The notes under the pieces: generated by a model
Databases searched by the model: none
What the model saw: the letters and a program-made list of their open reading frames with translations, nothing else
Told to the model about the DNA's origin: nothing
In this document: one piece after another, positions 13,338-13,728 of the stretch
Numbering within the stretch: the stretch's first letter is position 1
Layout: every line of letters begins with the position of its first letter
DNA from: an uncultured Gammaproteobacteria bacterium
GTDB lineage: Bacteria > Pseudomonadota > Gammaproteobacteria > Pseudomonadales > Litorivicinaceae
NCBI GenBank assembly: GCA_913062835.1
Contig: CAJXXD010000007.1
Location: 1 to 13,728 of the forward strand
Length of the DNA: 13,728 nt
Direction of reading: 5' to 3'
Program-made: the position numbers and the translations under genes

Positions 13338-13728
13338 GATCGCACCCACATCCAGACCACGTGCTGTTGTGATCGTCGGATGGCGCATAGGCTCCGGTAA
13401 CCGGTTGACTATCGCCACTTCATCCAAGGCCTCAAGTAATGCAATCACCAAGGCCTCTTGACCTCGAAGGCTTCCATCTTCGCACTTCAAAGCAAAGCCA
13501 ATGTGTCGATCGGGCAACGCACCGCAGTAGACTCCTTCCGCCCCCATTTTGACTTGCAGTCGTCCAGCGCCTGCTTCTAACAGAGCCGTATCAACCCGGT
13601 CGCTACCGGCGACCATGAACGGTTCTTTGACTTGAGCGTGAAACAAGCGTTCGGCCGATTCTTTGAGGGGTGTCGGTAGGTGGCCGGCCCCTAGCCGTGC
13701 AAACCCGAAAGCTAACTGGCGAAGAGGC
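13317..13728 (-). CDS. Asparaginase II-family protein, C-terminal part (5' end beyond the window)
   Basis: The frame is open from the TAA at 13317-13319 to the right edge, giving about 137 C-terminal residues. They contain a segment LAFGFARLGAG, then EPFMVAGSDRVDT, KMGAEGVYCG and GFALKCEDGSLRG, which are typical of the asparaginase II family (Pfam Asparaginase_II), thought to hydrolyse L-asparagine to aspartate and ammonia. A TTG at 13646 is not the start, because conserved family sequence continues upstream of it. The gene is convergent with olsA, overlapping it by 21 bases, and shows no link to phosphorus metabolism; it probably marks the end of the island. Confidence 0.82.
   Translation of the reverse strand, partial: PLRQLAFGFARLGAGHLPTPLKESAERLFHAQVKEPFMVAGSDRVDTALLEAGAGRLQVKMGAEGVYCGALPDRHIGFALKCEDGSLRGQEALVIALLEALDEVAIVNRLPEPMRHPTITTARGLDVGAISVRRET

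Noticed and set aside
13317..13646. Complete small gene starting at TTG 13646
   Set aside because: The frame stays open to the window edge with asparaginase-like sequence upstream, so this is the end of a longer gene.

Overview
This window looks like chromosomal DNA of a gammaproteobacterium with moderately high GC, possibly a free-living aquatic one. The evidence is a pilA gene divergent from pilB and pilC (as in Pseudomonas), C-P lyase proteins that align closely with those of E. coli as I remember them, and a Pho-box promoter style like that of E. coli. The genus cannot be told. Genes are tightly packed, with start/stop overlaps, and I see no mobile elements, tRNA, rRNA or CRISPR.

Layout. 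Positions 1-2095 hold a type IV pilus locus: the start of pilC (cut by the edge) and a short pilB on the minus strand, and a type IV pilin (pilA) divergent on the plus strand. Positions 2134-2502 encode a small DCC-family (DUF393) thiol-redox protein whose start codon lies in a perfect hairpin. Positions 2499-4151 hold two minus-strand lipid genes: a PAP2-type phosphatase and a GT4 glycosyltransferase. Positions 4285-11692 are a ten-gene, fully overlapping plus-strand operon: a PhnZ-like HD-domain oxygenase, then phnG-H-I-J-K-L-M-N-P, the C-P lyase pathway. Positions 11785-13337 carry olsB and olsA for ornithine lipid synthesis. Positions 13317-13728 are the 3' part of an asparaginase II-family gene on the minus strand.

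How the parts fit. Four promoters in the middle region (for the PAP2 gene, the glycosyltransferase, the phn operon and olsBA) each have 7-bp Pho-box-like units repeated every 11 bp, followed by a -10-like hexamer in the same register. The olsB array is nearly textbook, the PAP2 and phn arrays are good, and the glycosyltransferase array is weaker. The region from about 2.5 to 13.3 kb therefore reads as a phosphate-starvation island. It would obtain phosphorus from phosphonates by C-P lyase, replace phospholipid with phosphorus-free ornithine lipid through OlsBA, and perhaps make glycolipid through the glycosyltransferase, with PAP2 supplying diacylglycerol. The individual families are known. 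The points that most deserve a second look are the joint PhoB control, the back-to-back Pho arrays sharing one palindrome, the PAP2/glycosyltransferase pair with no plcP visible, and the PhnZ-like oxygenase heading a C-P lyase operon with no phnY, phnF or phnCDE in the window.
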